Source: Stenopsyche tienmushanensis
Lineage: Eukaryota; Arthropoda; Insecta; Trichoptera; Stenopsychidae
Assembly (NCBI GenBank): GCA_008973525.1
Contig: WACJ01000522.1
Coordinates: 682,001-746,000 of the forward strand
Direction of reading: 5' to 3'
Length of the DNA stretch: 64,000 bases
Part shown: positions 21,051-33,430 of the stretch, piece by piece
Numbering within the stretch: position 1 is the stretch's first letter
Layout: the number at the start of each line of letters is the position of its first letter
Made by a program: the position numbers and the translations under genes
Notes under the pieces: model-generated
The model's database searches: none
Seen by the model: the letters and a program-made list of their open reading frames with translations, nothing else
Told to the model about the DNA's origin: nothing

Positions 21051-23698
21051 TATTATATAATTAATAATTTCAAAAGCTCTCTATACGATTCGCCGTCTAA
21101 AAAAATAAAAACGATTGAAATAAAATTTACAATCCATATGAACGACTTTACAAATAATTAAAGCGGCGCGATGAGTTTGCACTTTAATCCGTTGTTTTGT
21201 TTAAATATTTCCATCGAAAATAGTCAGAAACTCTCTAGAAAACAATATTAATATTTTTATCATCTGTTTCTATTATAAATCAATACAAATCCTGATTTTA
21301 TGCAAGAAAATCACATCTTAACAAAAGTAGTGAATTTGAATAGTATTGTTTAAAATCTAAATTTGATCAAACATAATACATCTCCTTTCCTTTCTTTTAC
21401 ACATTTGAAATACGCTACAAAAAAAGTGCAGATTTTTTGCTTTAACAGTTAAACGTAATATGTAAACGTCATAGAATATTATTTGTGAAAATAAACATTT
21501 TACACTCTTTATACTGCGTCGTGGATGTTCTGCTGCAACCCAAATACAGCGTTAATTCAAAACTTTGTATATTTATAATTCCTTAATGTATATGCATGTA
21601 AACAAAAATATTTTATGTGCATATAAATAATAAACGAATTCGATTTGTTTGAATGTAAGAATTTCATAATTTGAATTGTTTTTAAGCAATTGAACCTGTG
21701 TATCGTTATTATGTAGATAAAATTAAATACAAAGTTATCAACCTAGAGTGATCTCATTCCCAATTAATGTCTCCAACCAAACAATAGATAAGTTTTCCTC
21801 TGAAATCAGTTGTTCTCACAACTTCACTCTTAGAACATTCTATATCCATATTCCTTGACGAGGGCATTCTTTTCTGTATCATTTCATATTTATTATATTT
21901 AATTAATACTTTGCAATAAGCAAGTGTTTTAACTATTCGACAGTCTCTTTACAACATATATTACCTAATGATGATTGGTGCAGTCAGTAGGAATTATACT
22001 GCTCAACTCGCTGTCTTTTAACATAATTTTTATATAGAAACATTGAATATTTTGGCATGGTAGTTCTTGGAATGCATCACTTATAAAATATATAAACATC
22101 CAGAAAAACAAATATGTCGCATAACACGGCCTAATCATAAATATGAATATCATGCTTGAAAAACAATAATATTTGTTAATGCAATAATGTCGATGATAAA
22201 GTATTTACGATATATAAATCTAATGAGAGGTCAATGCGTCACTCTAGTTTTTAAATCATTACAATTAAAAATGTGCGATGTTATGTGCCCATTTACTATG
22301 TGCATCGCTGCATTAAAAAATATGATGACGGTCATAATGCGTTTATGGAAAACAGTGCGGAAAAGCTTCATCAATGTAAAAAATGCAAATATGGTTCAGG
22401 ATCGTCTAAATTGTAATGAATCTTTTTGTAAGTTGGTTAAGCGAGTACAGCGTAGGACGTATCACAATTTATCTTCACCATTGTTTATGGGTCAGGCAAG
22501 AGGCAAACGAAAGAAACAGGCATACACCTATTTATATATTGGTCATGAAAGCAAAGTTGTTTTATAAAGAGATAACAAAAAAGATTTTGTAGTTGAAAAG
22601 GAATGGTTGGATGTTAATTCTATAATATGAAACCTTGTGTCGTCTGTGTACATCTCACCATTTTAATATTTTTTCGGACTATAAGTACACCTTTCTTGAG
22701 AATTAACGAACGCCGACATAAAAAAATAATTACACTCTTGATATATTTACAAAGTGGAAATGTTCCCAGTTCTAATGAACATTTTCGATACTCGACCAAA
22801 TAAGAAGCTATTTCTTTGGCACAAAGTATTATTGAGAGAGTTCATCCAAATTTATTACCTAATGATGATTCTCACAGGACTCTGCAAATGACATCTTTCT
22901 CTTTCAACTTGGGTAGGACAAATTTAAAATAATAAATCTTCAAGGGGTCCGCTAACTACACAAGTTTAAGAACCGCTGGTTTAAACAATAATATGTTTCA
23001 ATAAGATGTTTTTCAGCAGTCCTGGTTTTCAACTACATTTCTTTCGGTGACTTTCTTTTCGCCTTTTTGGAATATCTTAAGAAGCTAGAATGCCTAATTA
23101 CAGTTAAACGAAATTTGTAAAGCTTTATTTGAAATTCTGTGAAGTATCTCTGAAGCTTGTCGATTTCTTCACTCTCAAAAGGCGACTGACTTGCCATGGT
23201 GTTCTGTATGGCATGTGGAACGACCACATTTTTTTATATCAAGTTTCGTTATCTCTGATTTGTCGGGGCAATGTTTTGGTTTGTGATAAGGTTGCTTAGA
23301 CACTTAAGAGCATTCAGATAAGTTATAAACTGATACATGAATTAATAAGTTAAGATTCATATGGTTCTATCTTGTGGTGGCCGAGAGCAGACGAACGACC
23401 ACAAAGGGTTAATAATATACATTCAGCAGCTTGTCGTATGCATTAAAATTATATGAAGATGTACTATCCAAATTACTCTTTGAAACATGCTCAGATGCAG
23501 TGTAAATTTATAGTAATCTTAACAAAAATGATATATTTGTATTTATTGGAAACAAGTATAAAAAGAAATCTTCCTTGCTGGGATAAATTTGCTTTCAAAA
23601 CAATATATTCATCTGAAAATAGTCCTAAATGGGTTCAAGTGAATTCTAATAAAAACTCACATATAAGAGAAAATGTTTTATTATTTCATAAAAATAAT
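21051..23698. other. AT-rich spacer with old repeats
   Basis: No supported gene. A 126-codon plus-strand ORF at 22187-22567 has no recognisable domain; a second frame there contains a single zinc-finger-like LHQCKKC string with stops nearby. A hAT-like terminal repeat ends near 22979. A minus-strand ORF at 23033-23227 is not recognised. Confidence 0.35.
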
Positions 23699-24256
23699 CT
23701 ACTTAGGATGGTGAGTAGCGGCTTTACGCATTTGTGTGAGGATGTTGGACAGTTCTTCCCTCTTCCTTTTAGCGCGGATGTGTGTTCCCAATCGTCGCTT
23801 CAAGAATTTCAGCGCTCTCTTGTCCCGAGAAACCTTGAGCAATTCCATGGCTCTCTTTTCGTAGGGAGCGTGACCGACGACTTCGCGGACAAGATCTCTC
23901 ACGAATTTCGAATGCTTTGTCAGCATCTGAAAATACAACAAATTACCATCAATATAAATCACAATGCAACCCAATGATCTCTATAATTGACCTGAAAATT
24001 AACAATTCTAATGTACAGTAAATATAAATAATTTGAAATCTCGTATAGAATTGATGATGGTAATATTAATACACGATTAAAATAAATTGATTACCCCCTT
24101 CCTCCTTGAAGGACGAATCTTGACATTTTTCTCCGATGATTTCTTTCCAGCGGAGAGCTTAGTGGTCCTGTAGCCGCGCTTCAAGCCGACGGCCAATTGG
24201 TGGGTGACTTTCTTTTTGAAGGCAGTCTCAGCCTTAACTTCCTTTTTCTCCTCCAT
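23699..24256 (-). CDS. RpL36: 60S ribosomal protein L36 (eL36), two coding exons
   Basis: A component of the large cytosolic ribosomal subunit. Exon 24256-24095 encodes [13 protein letters not shown] then [20 protein letters not shown] and a stretch to KIRPSRRKG. Exon 23926-23699 encodes [20 protein letters not shown], then [33 protein letters not shown] and [16 protein letters not shown] with a stop. The intron is GT-AG in phase 0. The match to animal eL36 is strong and continuous from AVGLKRG onward. The total of 129 residues exceeds the usual 105-115 because of a Lys/Glu-rich N-terminal extension. The start follows the splice acceptor by one base and no upstream in-frame ATG is visible. 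Confidence 0.95.
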
Positions 24257-24593
24257 TCTGCAATCGAAATAAATATCAGAGGAGAATAAACGAACGCGAT
24301 TCTCTCGGGATCAAACATCTTCAGAATATAAAAACAAGTCGATTCGTTCGATAGAATTCCATTCGAAGAAAACCAAAATATTCACTGCGTCTAGTTTAAA
24401 ATCGAATTTAAAGGCTACAATCAAACAACATCGTTCAATAAATTCCAAAACTAACATTGACTTTTAGGTCCGATGCGGAAGGCGTAAATCTTAGAACGTC
24501 GAAAAATCGTTCACAATAAAGATCTAACGCCAAATATTCACGATGATCGATATTAAATGTATTTAAACACGAGTTAGAAGGCGAAAAACACAC

Positions 24594-24700
24594 CTGAAAC
24601 GGAGGATGCCTTATTTAATGACGGATCGAAACAAGGCAGCCGACCCACAGCCTGAGGTTTAACCTCAAAAAGAACGATGCAGAAGACCGACGTCAGACGT
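24594..24700 (-). promoter_or_regulatory. 5' UTR exon and start region of RpL36
   Basis: On the minus strand the sequence ends in a clear donor (CCTCCGTTTCAG then GTGTGT, exon end 24594), about 340 bases upstream of the coding acceptor. Upstream lie pyrimidine tracts (CGTTCTTTTTG, GCTGCCTTGTTTC). Ribosomal protein mRNAs normally start in such TOP-like tracts. The exact start site is inferred. Confidence 0.5.
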
Positions 24701-25195
24701 TCAGGACTGAATCGCTCAAATTCCAACCATGTCATTACGAACGCTTTTCAATTCAAAAATACATATTGAAATATTTAGATCAATATGAAAACATAAATGA
24801 AAACCATATGCATTCAATTTTAAAGCTATATTAAATGGCGAAAGTTTAATTTTATAACTTATATTTGGAAAAAAATTACATTTTGTACGATTTTATGGAA
24901 ATAATTTTATTATCGAAGCGCAATCTAAAAATGTAAAGTAATTGTATATAAATATGTATCAAAATGTATTTTATAAATTTGGATTGGTAAAAAAATAATA
25001 AATATGAATTTTAAAATAATATTTATAAATAATGGCAATATTGAATATTTTAAATTACCCAATTGAATATATATTGCTGGTCAATATTATTAATTAATGA
25101 TTGTATTTAATTGTGTTGCTTTTTAAAAATTAAATATTATATTATTTATCATAAAATTTAGAAAAAAGATGGCGTTTATTTAATTTAGGTTTTAT
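24701..25195. other. AT-rich spacer between divergent promoters
   Basis: Very AT-rich with no ORF of note. It separates the minus-strand RpL36 start from the plus-strand GC-rich candidate exon, so it may be a divergent promoter region. Confidence 0.35.
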
Positions 25196-25199
25196 TTGG

Positions 25200-25410
25200 A
25201 AATTACGAATCGTATTCGATTTGATTGCATCAAATTAATCGTCGGCGGAACAGGTCGACTCGGCACGATATGGTCGGTTGCGGAGCTGTCCGGGTCATCG
25301 GGCGAAGTGTCAAAAGTGTGTCGGGCGATGGGGCGGGCGACGGGGCTGCGGGCGACGGGGCTGGCCCCGGCCCCCGCCTAGCCTGCGGCGAGGCCTCACC
25401 ATGGCGTCAG
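25200..25410 (+). CDS. Candidate first exon of a plus-strand gene (start codon then splice donor)
   Basis: A GC- and CpG-rich block ends with CTCACCATGGCGTCAG then GTCAGT. The ATG at 25401 has an ideal start context (CACCATGG), and a CAG/GTCAGT donor follows ten bases later at 25411. This fits a 5' UTR plus first coding exon (Met-Ala-Ser and one base). No downstream exon could be identified in the following 8 kb, so a long first intron or a partner outside the window would be needed. A competing frame from ATG 25225 ends in the same donor. Confidence 0.33.
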
Positions 25411-27264
25411 GTCAGTCAAATCAACCCGACGTGTGCGTGATTCGGGCACGCACAATTCAAACGGAAAAAAATAGATTTTTTTTCAACCCCAACAACAAAA
25501 TTTGTCACAGCGGTTAATATAAATAGACTTCTCGGATTTGACTTTTTGCTTTTAATTCATAAGCATTAATTGATATCTCAAATGAACGCCGATTAACAGC
25601 GCTGTTTATCAACATAAAAACCACAACACTGCACCAATTAACCCCCCATCGAAAATGATTAGTTTTATCTTTTGAAAATCCACCATATGCGCTCATTAAA
25701 GCGTGTAAATTCTTTAATAGTCTACAAGAAAAGTCGAAGAGCTTAGTTTTACTCGTCGTAATTCAATAAATACAACAATTGCATAAAGATGCATCCCTGT
25801 TAATTACAAATGTAATTATTTTATAAATAATTTGCGTCAATCGCTGAAGTAATTAAGCAATTCCCGTCGTCAATATTGCTATATAAATTAAAATTGTGTC
25901 ATTCGTTTCTGTGTCATTGCTCTTTATTTTTACCAACTGTACTGATTCAAAATCAAAGGAAAGCGCTCAGAAAAATGGTTAATTTTATCTGCGTTAGCAT
26001 GAAAATATGTCAGTGTATTATGATAATGTAAATTGAACATTTGCAACCGTTCCAGATAAGGAAGGCGACATAGTAAGCAGGATTAAAGATAACAATGAGA
26101 GTTCTACTCTTGTAAACGAGCCTTCGTCGTCCGTAAATAATGGTTTTGAATTTCGCAAAGAATGCAATTTACGTTTGCATTTGGTATAGCAAATAAATAT
26201 ATTGTTGCGAGTCATTTTTAATGTGCATTATTAATACATTAATTTTAAACAGTTGCTCTTTTATCTATATAGGAAACACTATCCGGTCATTTGTCTTGCG
26301 TCAATTTATATTGTTCCACATATGAAGTCGACGCATAAGTTTGTACCGACGATTAATGTATATGGAATTGAAGCAGACTCCTACAACTTAAATAGTTTTT
26401 ATAGAGTACTATTTATGAGAGGTTCCACGGTATTTTTAATATATTTAAAAGTGATTTTGGAGAAAATCTCAGGTTATCTTTCTTAAATGTATCACAAATT
26501 GGTCTTTATTTGGCCGACACTCTTTATTAACTATTTTTTAATCTAATAAACTATTGTTATTTCAACGCTTTCCAACGTTGTGCCCTTGTGTGATATGAAG
26601 GAATCTTTCCCATGTTGTAGAATTTATATTTACAAAGTGTTTCATAGAATGTTAATGAATTTTGAAGGCCATGCGGTATTAGGAAGTCAGCGACACCTAC
26701 TTATGTCGCTCATGTCATTACTCTGTATTTGTCCAGCCTTGATTTGATCATAACATTTAGTCATCGTTGATGAAGTTGAATTTTGAACTGTGTTTGCCGA
26801 TACACTCAATTAGATCTAATATATTGTATTATTTAGACTAAAACGAGAGTTTCAGCCGAAGATCCGATATTAGTCGCATTGTTTATTTGGAATAATTGGA
26901 ATATTATTTTCATAGATATTTACAATCTGTCTTTGCATATGTATTGTTCATGAATTTGTATATTTTAATGTAGGCTTACTTTATCTTGCAGCTGGAGTCG
27001 TTGTTAACATTTAAAGCTTAAACGTTGACTTTTTATTATCTACCTGATTAATAAAAAACCATAGATGAACCAAAAATATTTCCGAACTGTGTATTTAAGT
27101 GGAGTATTCTTTTAAAAATAATATTCTACTTTAAAAGTATATTTGGATTAGGGAGTTTCTTTATCACCTGATCCATTGTAACATCTGCTACATTGTCTTG
27201 ATCGAATCTAATTGTTTATATTATATTATGCTCGCATACCTATATTCCATATTTGGCCTGTTAC
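25411..27264. other. AT-rich spacer, possible long intron
   Basis: No coding exon recognised. Short ORFs only. Confidence 0.3.
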
Positions 27265-27375
27265 CATACAGGGGACTGTTGCCAGGGGTCTGTTTAGTTG
27301 AATTTCATTTGAATGTAGCACAAAATATAATTATGTAATTTTGCTGTACACGAGGAATATTTATTTATTTTAACA
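27265..27375 (+). repeat. Dispersed repeat F, copy 1
   Basis: Shares CAGGGGACTGT, GAATGTAGCACAAAATATAA and TTATGTAATTTTGCTGTACA with 50945-51055 in the same orientation at high similarity. Probably one end of a DNA transposon; family unknown. Confidence 0.5.
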
Positions 27376-27424
27376 AGTGTCTAACTTCCCCCCCCCCTTT
27401 ACGTGGAAATTCATTTTTTTTAAA

Positions 27425-27830
27425 GTATAAACGAGACCGTACGAATTGCCAAGACGAGCAGCGGAGTGGTCGAAAAAATTAAGTAACCACCCCAAAAATG
27501 GTGAAGAAAATCGGTATTGAATGACCGTTTACTGTGAGTGTGCAAGCTAGCAGATATGGTAGGGCTTTTAAAAAATGCTGTACATCGTATATCGACTGAA
27601 AATTTGACCATGAGAAAGCTGTGCGCAAGATGAGTGCCGCGTTCGCTAACGATGAAACAAAAACAGCGTCGTAATGATGTTTCAATCGAGTGTTTAGCGA
27701 TGTTTCATAGCAATAAGGCCGAGTTTTTGCATCACTTCAGGGTGAAACATGGGTCCATCACTTTACATCTATAAAGGAATGCTAGAATCCTTCACTGACC
27801 CGAGCTGTTTATTGGTTCCAAGATCGTATA
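27425..27830 (+). mobile_element. Decayed mariner transposase fragment
   Basis: Across several frameshifts and stops the plus strand gives AKTSSGVVEKI, then LADMVGLLKNAVHRI, TENLTMRKLCARWVPR, MKQKQRRNDVSIECLAMF and HSNKAEFLHHF. This is the helix-turn-helix to catalytic-core linker region of mariner transposases. The copy is inactive. A repeat-A copy follows directly. Confidence 0.7.
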
Positions 27831-27834
27831 GATC

Positions 27835-28025
27835 TTAGAAGGCCTAAAAGAGGACGGCGTGGCCACAAGGTCTGAGTGTCCAACCGGTCCGCTTTTAGGA
27901 CCGCTGACACAACGAATGAGCGGCTCGCGATCGGCCGCAATACCAATACAGAACGACTACGAACTCTCATTACGGCGGTATTTTGCGTTTTGCGCCCCAA
28001 GTCCACCCTCTTGTTACGACCCTGT
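27835..28025 (-). repeat. Dispersed repeat A, copy 2 (inverted)
   Basis: Inverted relative to the copy at 7321-7562: AATGAGCGGCTCGCGATCGG and TACGAACTCTCATTACGG match its reverse complement. TTTTGCGTTTTGCGCCCCAA is shared with the copy at about 31115. ORFs on both strands here are by-products of the repeat. Confidence 0.5.
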
Positions 28026-28769
28026 TTACTGTCATCACCATAATTCATAGTCACATAGAGAAAAGTATATTTCTCATTTGAAATGAAATATGTTTACCGG
28101 ATTTATATATGATATTGAGGTTTGAAGTCGTTGTCAATTATTTATTCCGTTCCGAGCAAATGCGTATGTCATTATGACTCCATTATCTATCAACATTGAG
28201 CTAGATCGATGCCGTCAATCTTATTGGTAGTCAAGAATATTGTAGATAATTTAGATTGGTTTCTCAATTCAAATATCTCATCAATGCTACACACCAAGAA
28301 CGTTATGATTTTTATGTTGCATAATGTTTGATGCGAGCTTTTTTAGCCTCACATAAGGACGGCCCGATGGATTCAATTTAATTTCGTATGATTACATATA
28401 ATTTGTCGGAGATCAAATGCTCGCGGACATTTTAATAGAACATCTCGCGTTATTCGGGCTGAAAAAACGCGTACAAAGTATTCACGCGTTAAAAAAACTC
28501 CACGGCGTTTTTCTGGTCGAGTCCGACTCAATTTCGATCGAAACTCTAATTGAAATACGCGTCTTCATAACGTATCATCAAACATGATAGCTTATCTTTT
28601 TTTTTATTTATTTTGTCCGGTAATTGATCAGAAAAAATGAGATAAAAACAAAGTTCACAACATTGTCTACGTATATTCACGAAGAGCGGAGTTTTATGAC
28701 GTTTTTATATTATTTCGCGGCATTTTTGAGATTAGAATATGATAATAGTCATTCAATTCGAACTTATAT

Positions 28770-28855
28770 TAGGAAGACTCGAAAGTTTCGCAATCCCGGG
28801 TTTCATGAACCCTAAAACTGTCCGGGATCCCGGGATCGTTATCAAAATTCGAAAA
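28770..28855 (+). repeat. CCCGGG-rich repeat fragment
   Basis: The motifs AATCCCGGGTTTCATGAACC, CTAAAACTGTCCGG and ATCCCGGGAT recur in slightly diverged form at 48375-48425. A small conserved piece of an unidentified element. Confidence 0.4.
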
Positions 28856-30715
28856 TTCATTTTACTCTTAACTCCTTAAAAATATAAGAAACAAAGTTGT
28901 GTACGAATTCCAGTGATTCAGAAAAAAGCATTCTTACGCGTTGAGCTTGGAAAAAGACGGAGTGTCTTGCACGTTGAGGTTGGAGAGAAAATGAGACAAT
29001 GAGACGGAGAGAGTGTCTTGCGTGCATCGTTCGATTGTATAGATCGTTAACCCAAATTTATCGACCAATAATGATATGATGAATGATATAATGAAACGAT
29101 TTAAAGCGTATTGTTTATGTTTACACAAAGAAATGATCGAAGATTGTGTGCTATCGATAGTGTTTATTTATTTAAATACAAACTTCATACATGCTGCGAT
29201 GGTCCTGACAGATAAATGGATTATCAATTAATTTTCGCAAATATATTTTTTTTTAAAATGTGATAAGTTCTCGTGTAAAATATCCCGCTCGGAGATTCTT
29301 TCCAGCGCTGATATTGTAAGCTTAGATCAAACTAACCCCGCATAAGATGTGTTGACTTGTTCTCGCCGATAGTCGCTTAGGAGAGTTGACACACAAATTC
29401 CGATATGTAATCGAAATAGCATCAAGTCAACATAATTAGACCAAAGATGTCGTTCTAAGCAGGCCGAATGTAATGGATGCTGAAATTTTAATTGATGAAA
29501 AGTCGCATATTTAATTATTCATCAATTTCACTTCCAACTCTCGCTTAAATGATTTATTATTCATGTATACAAACGGCACGAATTATGATAATTGATTTGG
29601 AACACCTTCTTTTTTTATTATTTATTTATGCTTATTGCTTCATAAAATTACAGAGAATTTAGAAATTATGGTAAATTAATTTTATTTGATGAGGAATTTA
29701 ATTTTGCTTCTGGTGGTAAATTTAAATTTCTCACAACACCCAGTGTAAATATATTAGGGTAGCCTGAAGTAATGTCGTTTTTCAATGTGATTCAAAAGTA
29801 TTTACACACAATAACACTTGTCCACGCTCTAACCATTGTTTTTTTTTTCAAATTAATTTTAATTAGAAATCCTATTTCTCATCACTAGTCACTAAATCAC
29901 GAAGAAATGGGATTAATAGTTATTGTTCTTACAATAATCTATTGATGTTGAGCTGTTGGACCATGTTGTGGTCATCCTTGCTGCTATACAGACCGAAGAA
30001 GACTATTTTGAAGAGGGTGCATGCAAAAAAACGACATTATCTATGAGTATCCCTAATATAACGCCAGTAAATTCATTTTGAGTCGGATCCCTTATGTCGG
30101 TTGTTTTTAACACATTTTATCAAATTTACAATATAATTAAATTGGACTGTTGTACATAGTTTTTGGTCGTCTATTTCAATAAATTGATCTCAGTCAATTA
30201 GATCTCAATCAGTTAAAGTCAGCGTGTATATATGTATTAGTCCCCCCATGATTTGGCGGATATCATCATGGAAGTTCATCAACAAATTTGATAAATCATG
30301 AACATTTCATGTGCGTCAGTTATTTGGAACATGTTTTTTCAATCATTTGTCCAGCAAATCGCAGTATTGCAGGTGACTCTTGATCCAAATTCATTGAAAT
30401 TTTCATCGTTGTATATATCAGTATAAAACGATGCAAGTCATATGATGACTTCCCATGTTTACTTATATTAATCCTTCTCCTTAAAATATTTTCAACCTCG
30501 TTGTCTACAAAACATAGACGTTTGAGCTTAATTTTGCTCGTTTATCCTTGTATTTTTGTTGTTGTTTTCTTTCTACATTTAGCAGAGCCATAATGAAGGT
30601 ATGAAACGCCCGTGGCAAGTATCTAACATGCCCCCCCTTCCATTTTTTTTTAAATTTTGATTAAATAATACTATTATAATTGCAATATTAATTAGAATGT
30701 ATATTTTTAAATAAT
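28856..30715. other. Spacer with old repeat pieces
   Basis: No gene recognised. At 28925-29045 a stretch (GTGTCTTGCACGTTGAG, GAGACAATGAGACGGAGAG) resembles, inverted, parts of 32120-32240 and 43010-43090. The rest is AT-rich. Confidence 0.35.
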
Positions 30716-30870
30716 ATACGAAGATATTCCCAAAAGTACCCGAACTAACGAAAATCCACAACAAGTGCGCGAGATAGCAGATATGGTAGGCCTTTCAAAA
30801 ATCTGTATATCGCATATTGGCTGAGAACAGCGTCGAATTGATGTGTCAATCTTAAACTTTAATTTAATAT
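30716..30870 (+). mobile_element. Mariner 5' end plus helix-turn-helix remnant
   Basis: Begins with a terminus like that of the element at 9116 (TACGAAGATATTCCCAAAAG then TACCCGA). It continues with VREIADMVGLSKICISHIG in broken frames, matching the helix-turn-helix also seen at 27553. Most of the element is deleted. Confidence 0.6.
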
Positions 30871-30879
30871 CCATGTCCA

Positions 30880-31175
30880 CAAGGATACGCTTATTCTCAT
30901 TCGAGTGACCAATCGGTCTACTTTTCGGATCGCTGATATGACGAATGAGCGCCTCGCAATCGGACGGCATTACTGAACATGTTTACATGATTACTGTGGA
31001 TTGTTTAAATTTTACAAACGGTTGAAAATATTGTTGTTTTTATTTTATTATCAATCAGTTTTGATTCTTGCAAAGTAGAATAAAAACCATGCACAGTTTT
31101 TAACCCGATCGATATTCTGCGTTTTGCGCCCCAAGCCCAATTGCGCCCGTGGCGGGCGCCTGCTTTGCCACCCTT
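30880..31175 (-). repeat. Dispersed repeat A, copy 3 (inverted)
   Basis: Contains CACAAGGATACGC, ATGACGAATGAGCGCCTCGC and, near the end, TTCTGCGTTTTGCGCCCCAA. It terminates in GTGGCGGGCGCCTGCTTTGC then CACCC, the inverse of the end at 7340. A middle insertion separates the two parts. Confidence 0.5.
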
Positions 31176-31562
31176 GATATTTAGTGCTCAATTTCGATTC
31201 ACTGGATGATTATAGTGATTCATTAAAGCTATTATTGTTGCTGTATTCTGAAGACTTTATTGTTGGACAGTTTTGACTTAAAATTTTGACTTCCAGTGAA
31301 TTTAGAGATATTAGAAAAGGCACAAAATGTTTGCGGGTTTTAAGCATTTCTTGATCAGGATTGTCGCAAAACATAGTGAATATTTTTTGTTAATATGTTA
31401 CAGTCAAAATTCGTATTTAATTAGAGCGCGTTTTTAGTTGAAACTAGTTTATACTGGATATCTTTGCTACATCCAGAATTACCTAGTTATAACTAGAATT
31501 TACGGCTGCGCATGTTTGGATTTTAGATAAAACTAGTTTTGACTTTGAACATTCTCAGTCTG

Positions 31563-31660
31563 TCATGAGCTGCATGACCAACGGACACATGATTTGCTTC
31601 AATAATATCGAAAATTTCATCTAGATATAAATAATATTTCATAGCATCCCACAAATGTGT
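31563..31660 (-). mobile_element. Integrase-like element remnant (KRBA2-like)
   Basis: The minus strand reads WDAMKYYLYLDEIFDIIEAN then HVSVGHAAHDRLRMFK. This resembles the region just before the integrase core in KRBA2-like and related DDE integrase elements (YYVxxDExFDVIxxxHxxxGHGGRDRM). It is a single short exon-sized match; flanking sequence is not recognisable, so it is a decayed fragment. Confidence 0.35.
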
Positions 31661-33003
31661 TTTCCCCCCCAGCTAATTGTGCTTCTTCAATTTCGTCCAC
31701 ATGTTAAGGATGAACTTTCACTTCAGTCGAAACGCGTTTTGTCTAATAAAACTAGTTTGAATACAAATGCATTTTTGACTAGTTGATTTTTTTTTTAGTT
31801 TGATTGTTTATTTAGAGTTCTTCAATTTACTAATAATACTAATAAGAACAGTGTTTTTACAATGTATTCTGATAAATATTGACCAAAATAGATTCAGTTA
31901 TGTAGCAAATTCAATGGGTAGCCCTGGTGACCTCTGTTGATTTTTTAAAAAATAAAATGGAAACACAGACACAAGAGATTTTTGGATTCACCAATATGTG
32001 TCTCCAGTATAATAATTTTTAGGTATTTAAAAATATTTTTTTTAAGAAAACACATGGCGACTCACTGGCGTGTCGCTGGCGCATACATTCCCCCCCGCAT
32101 TCAATCTTCCCCGCATACAATCGTGCGATGTATGCGGGGAAGCTCTCCGTCTCTGTCTCCCAAACGGCGCTACGTTCTCTATCTGTCTCCGAGCTCAATG
32201 TACAAGAGTGCTCTTTCTGAATAGTGGAGGGGCGGTCTCAAACCCTGGGATAGTACTCCTTTAGGGTTTAAATACTGATGATATTATTCGATATTTTTTA
32301 GAATTTTCCACACAAAATATAGCGCAACTGTCGTTTAAATTGGCTATTCCATTATATTTTGCTAAATTGCAAATGATAATAATGGTTTTTTATTAGAGCC
32401 GTCGATCTAATTTATAAACAGCGCACATTCGAAACACCATTGTTTTCGATTGAAAAATGAAACTTACACAGCATACTAATCGGATTTTCCCATACGTGTT
32501 ATTTAATAATTATAAGATTCGCGTTAATAGCGGCTCGTACGCGTTATTAGTACTGGAGTATCATTGCTCCCACCGTCATTAGAATGCATTCTTCGAGCTG
32601 ATGCACATTTGTTATTGAGAGTTCACTGCAACTTCCACGGTGGGCGTTCTGTTCTAACTGTACTTTTCCTTTTCCCCTCGCACGTGGGTTTCGTACGTGT
32701 CCTGTTGGATGCTATGCGGCAATAGGGAGATATCGCGAATCGCGAAAACCAAACAATACAAACACAATATGTTTGTGTGTAATTAAACATGCATCGGGAC
32801 TCTTTTCGTCCGGATATTGTGAGTAATCGGCGTTTCCCGATTAATCTGCATGAGGAAGTAAACAATCACCACGAGGACTCAGGATATTATTTGGCTGATA
32901 ATTAAGGTCGCTGATGTACCGCAAAAATCAAATATCCATGGCATACAAATTGTAAATTTTAGTACTGCCGTCGATTAGCCGCATTGTCCTGCTTGCGATA
33001 ATA
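31661..33003. other. Spacer with a perfect short hairpin
   Basis: No gene recognised. A 13-bp perfect inverted repeat, CTTCCCCGCATAC and GTATGCGGGGAAG, lies at 32106-32118 and 32130-32142. It is followed by a sequence also found near 43015 (GTCTCTGTCTCC and CTCAATGT...GAGTGCTC). This is probably part of a MITE. Confidence 0.4.
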
Positions 33004-33430
33004 TTAGGTGGACCCAAAAGTAATCGCGTATTCTGAGATCTTGTATTACTGTTTATGTTTTAATCATAGTTTGATAAAGCCGAATATGCACGTGCATTCA
33101 ATTGAAAACAACATGTTCTTAGGATAACAGTGATACATTTGCGGATTGCAAAGGATCTGTCATGCGGTGATAGACGAAGGATTTCGCGGTTTTGTTAGTG
33201 TTGATTGGCGCCTATTCGTGATTCATTGTTTTCAATGATAGTCGTCGTTGTCTAGTATTTTTTTAAAAAATATTGTAAATGATAGGCAAATTGTGTCTAC
33301 GCTATCATGGAATGTCGTTTTATCGGAAAAAATATCGATTGACACAATCGTGCTATGAATCTGTCGTTGTGCTATGAATCTGTCGTGATATGACGGCATG
33401 TCGTGCGTCAACTTTTAAGTGCCATGTGTC
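33004..33430 (+). repeat. Possible mariner terminus and decayed body
   Basis: TTAGGTGGACCCAAAAGTAA at 33004, after a TA, resembles mariner terminal repeats. No second terminus and no clear transposase frame found. The following ORF at 33475-33729 has no family features. Confidence 0.3.

Noticed and set aside
19876..21060. Long plus-strand ORFs of 394 and 313 codons opposite the PRPP synthetase gene
   Set aside because: They are antisense shadows produced by the high GC of the real minus-strand gene; composition is unnatural (His/Asp/Arg-rich) and no family fits.
22187..22567. 126-codon ORF with Cys/Met-rich start
   Set aside because: No domain in this frame; another frame shows a single zinc-finger-like string with stops, so at best a relic.
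23033..23227. Minus-strand ORF with SPFESEEIDKLQRYF, faintly EF-hand-protein-like
   Set aside because: No calcium-binding loop follows and no flanking exon supports a gene.
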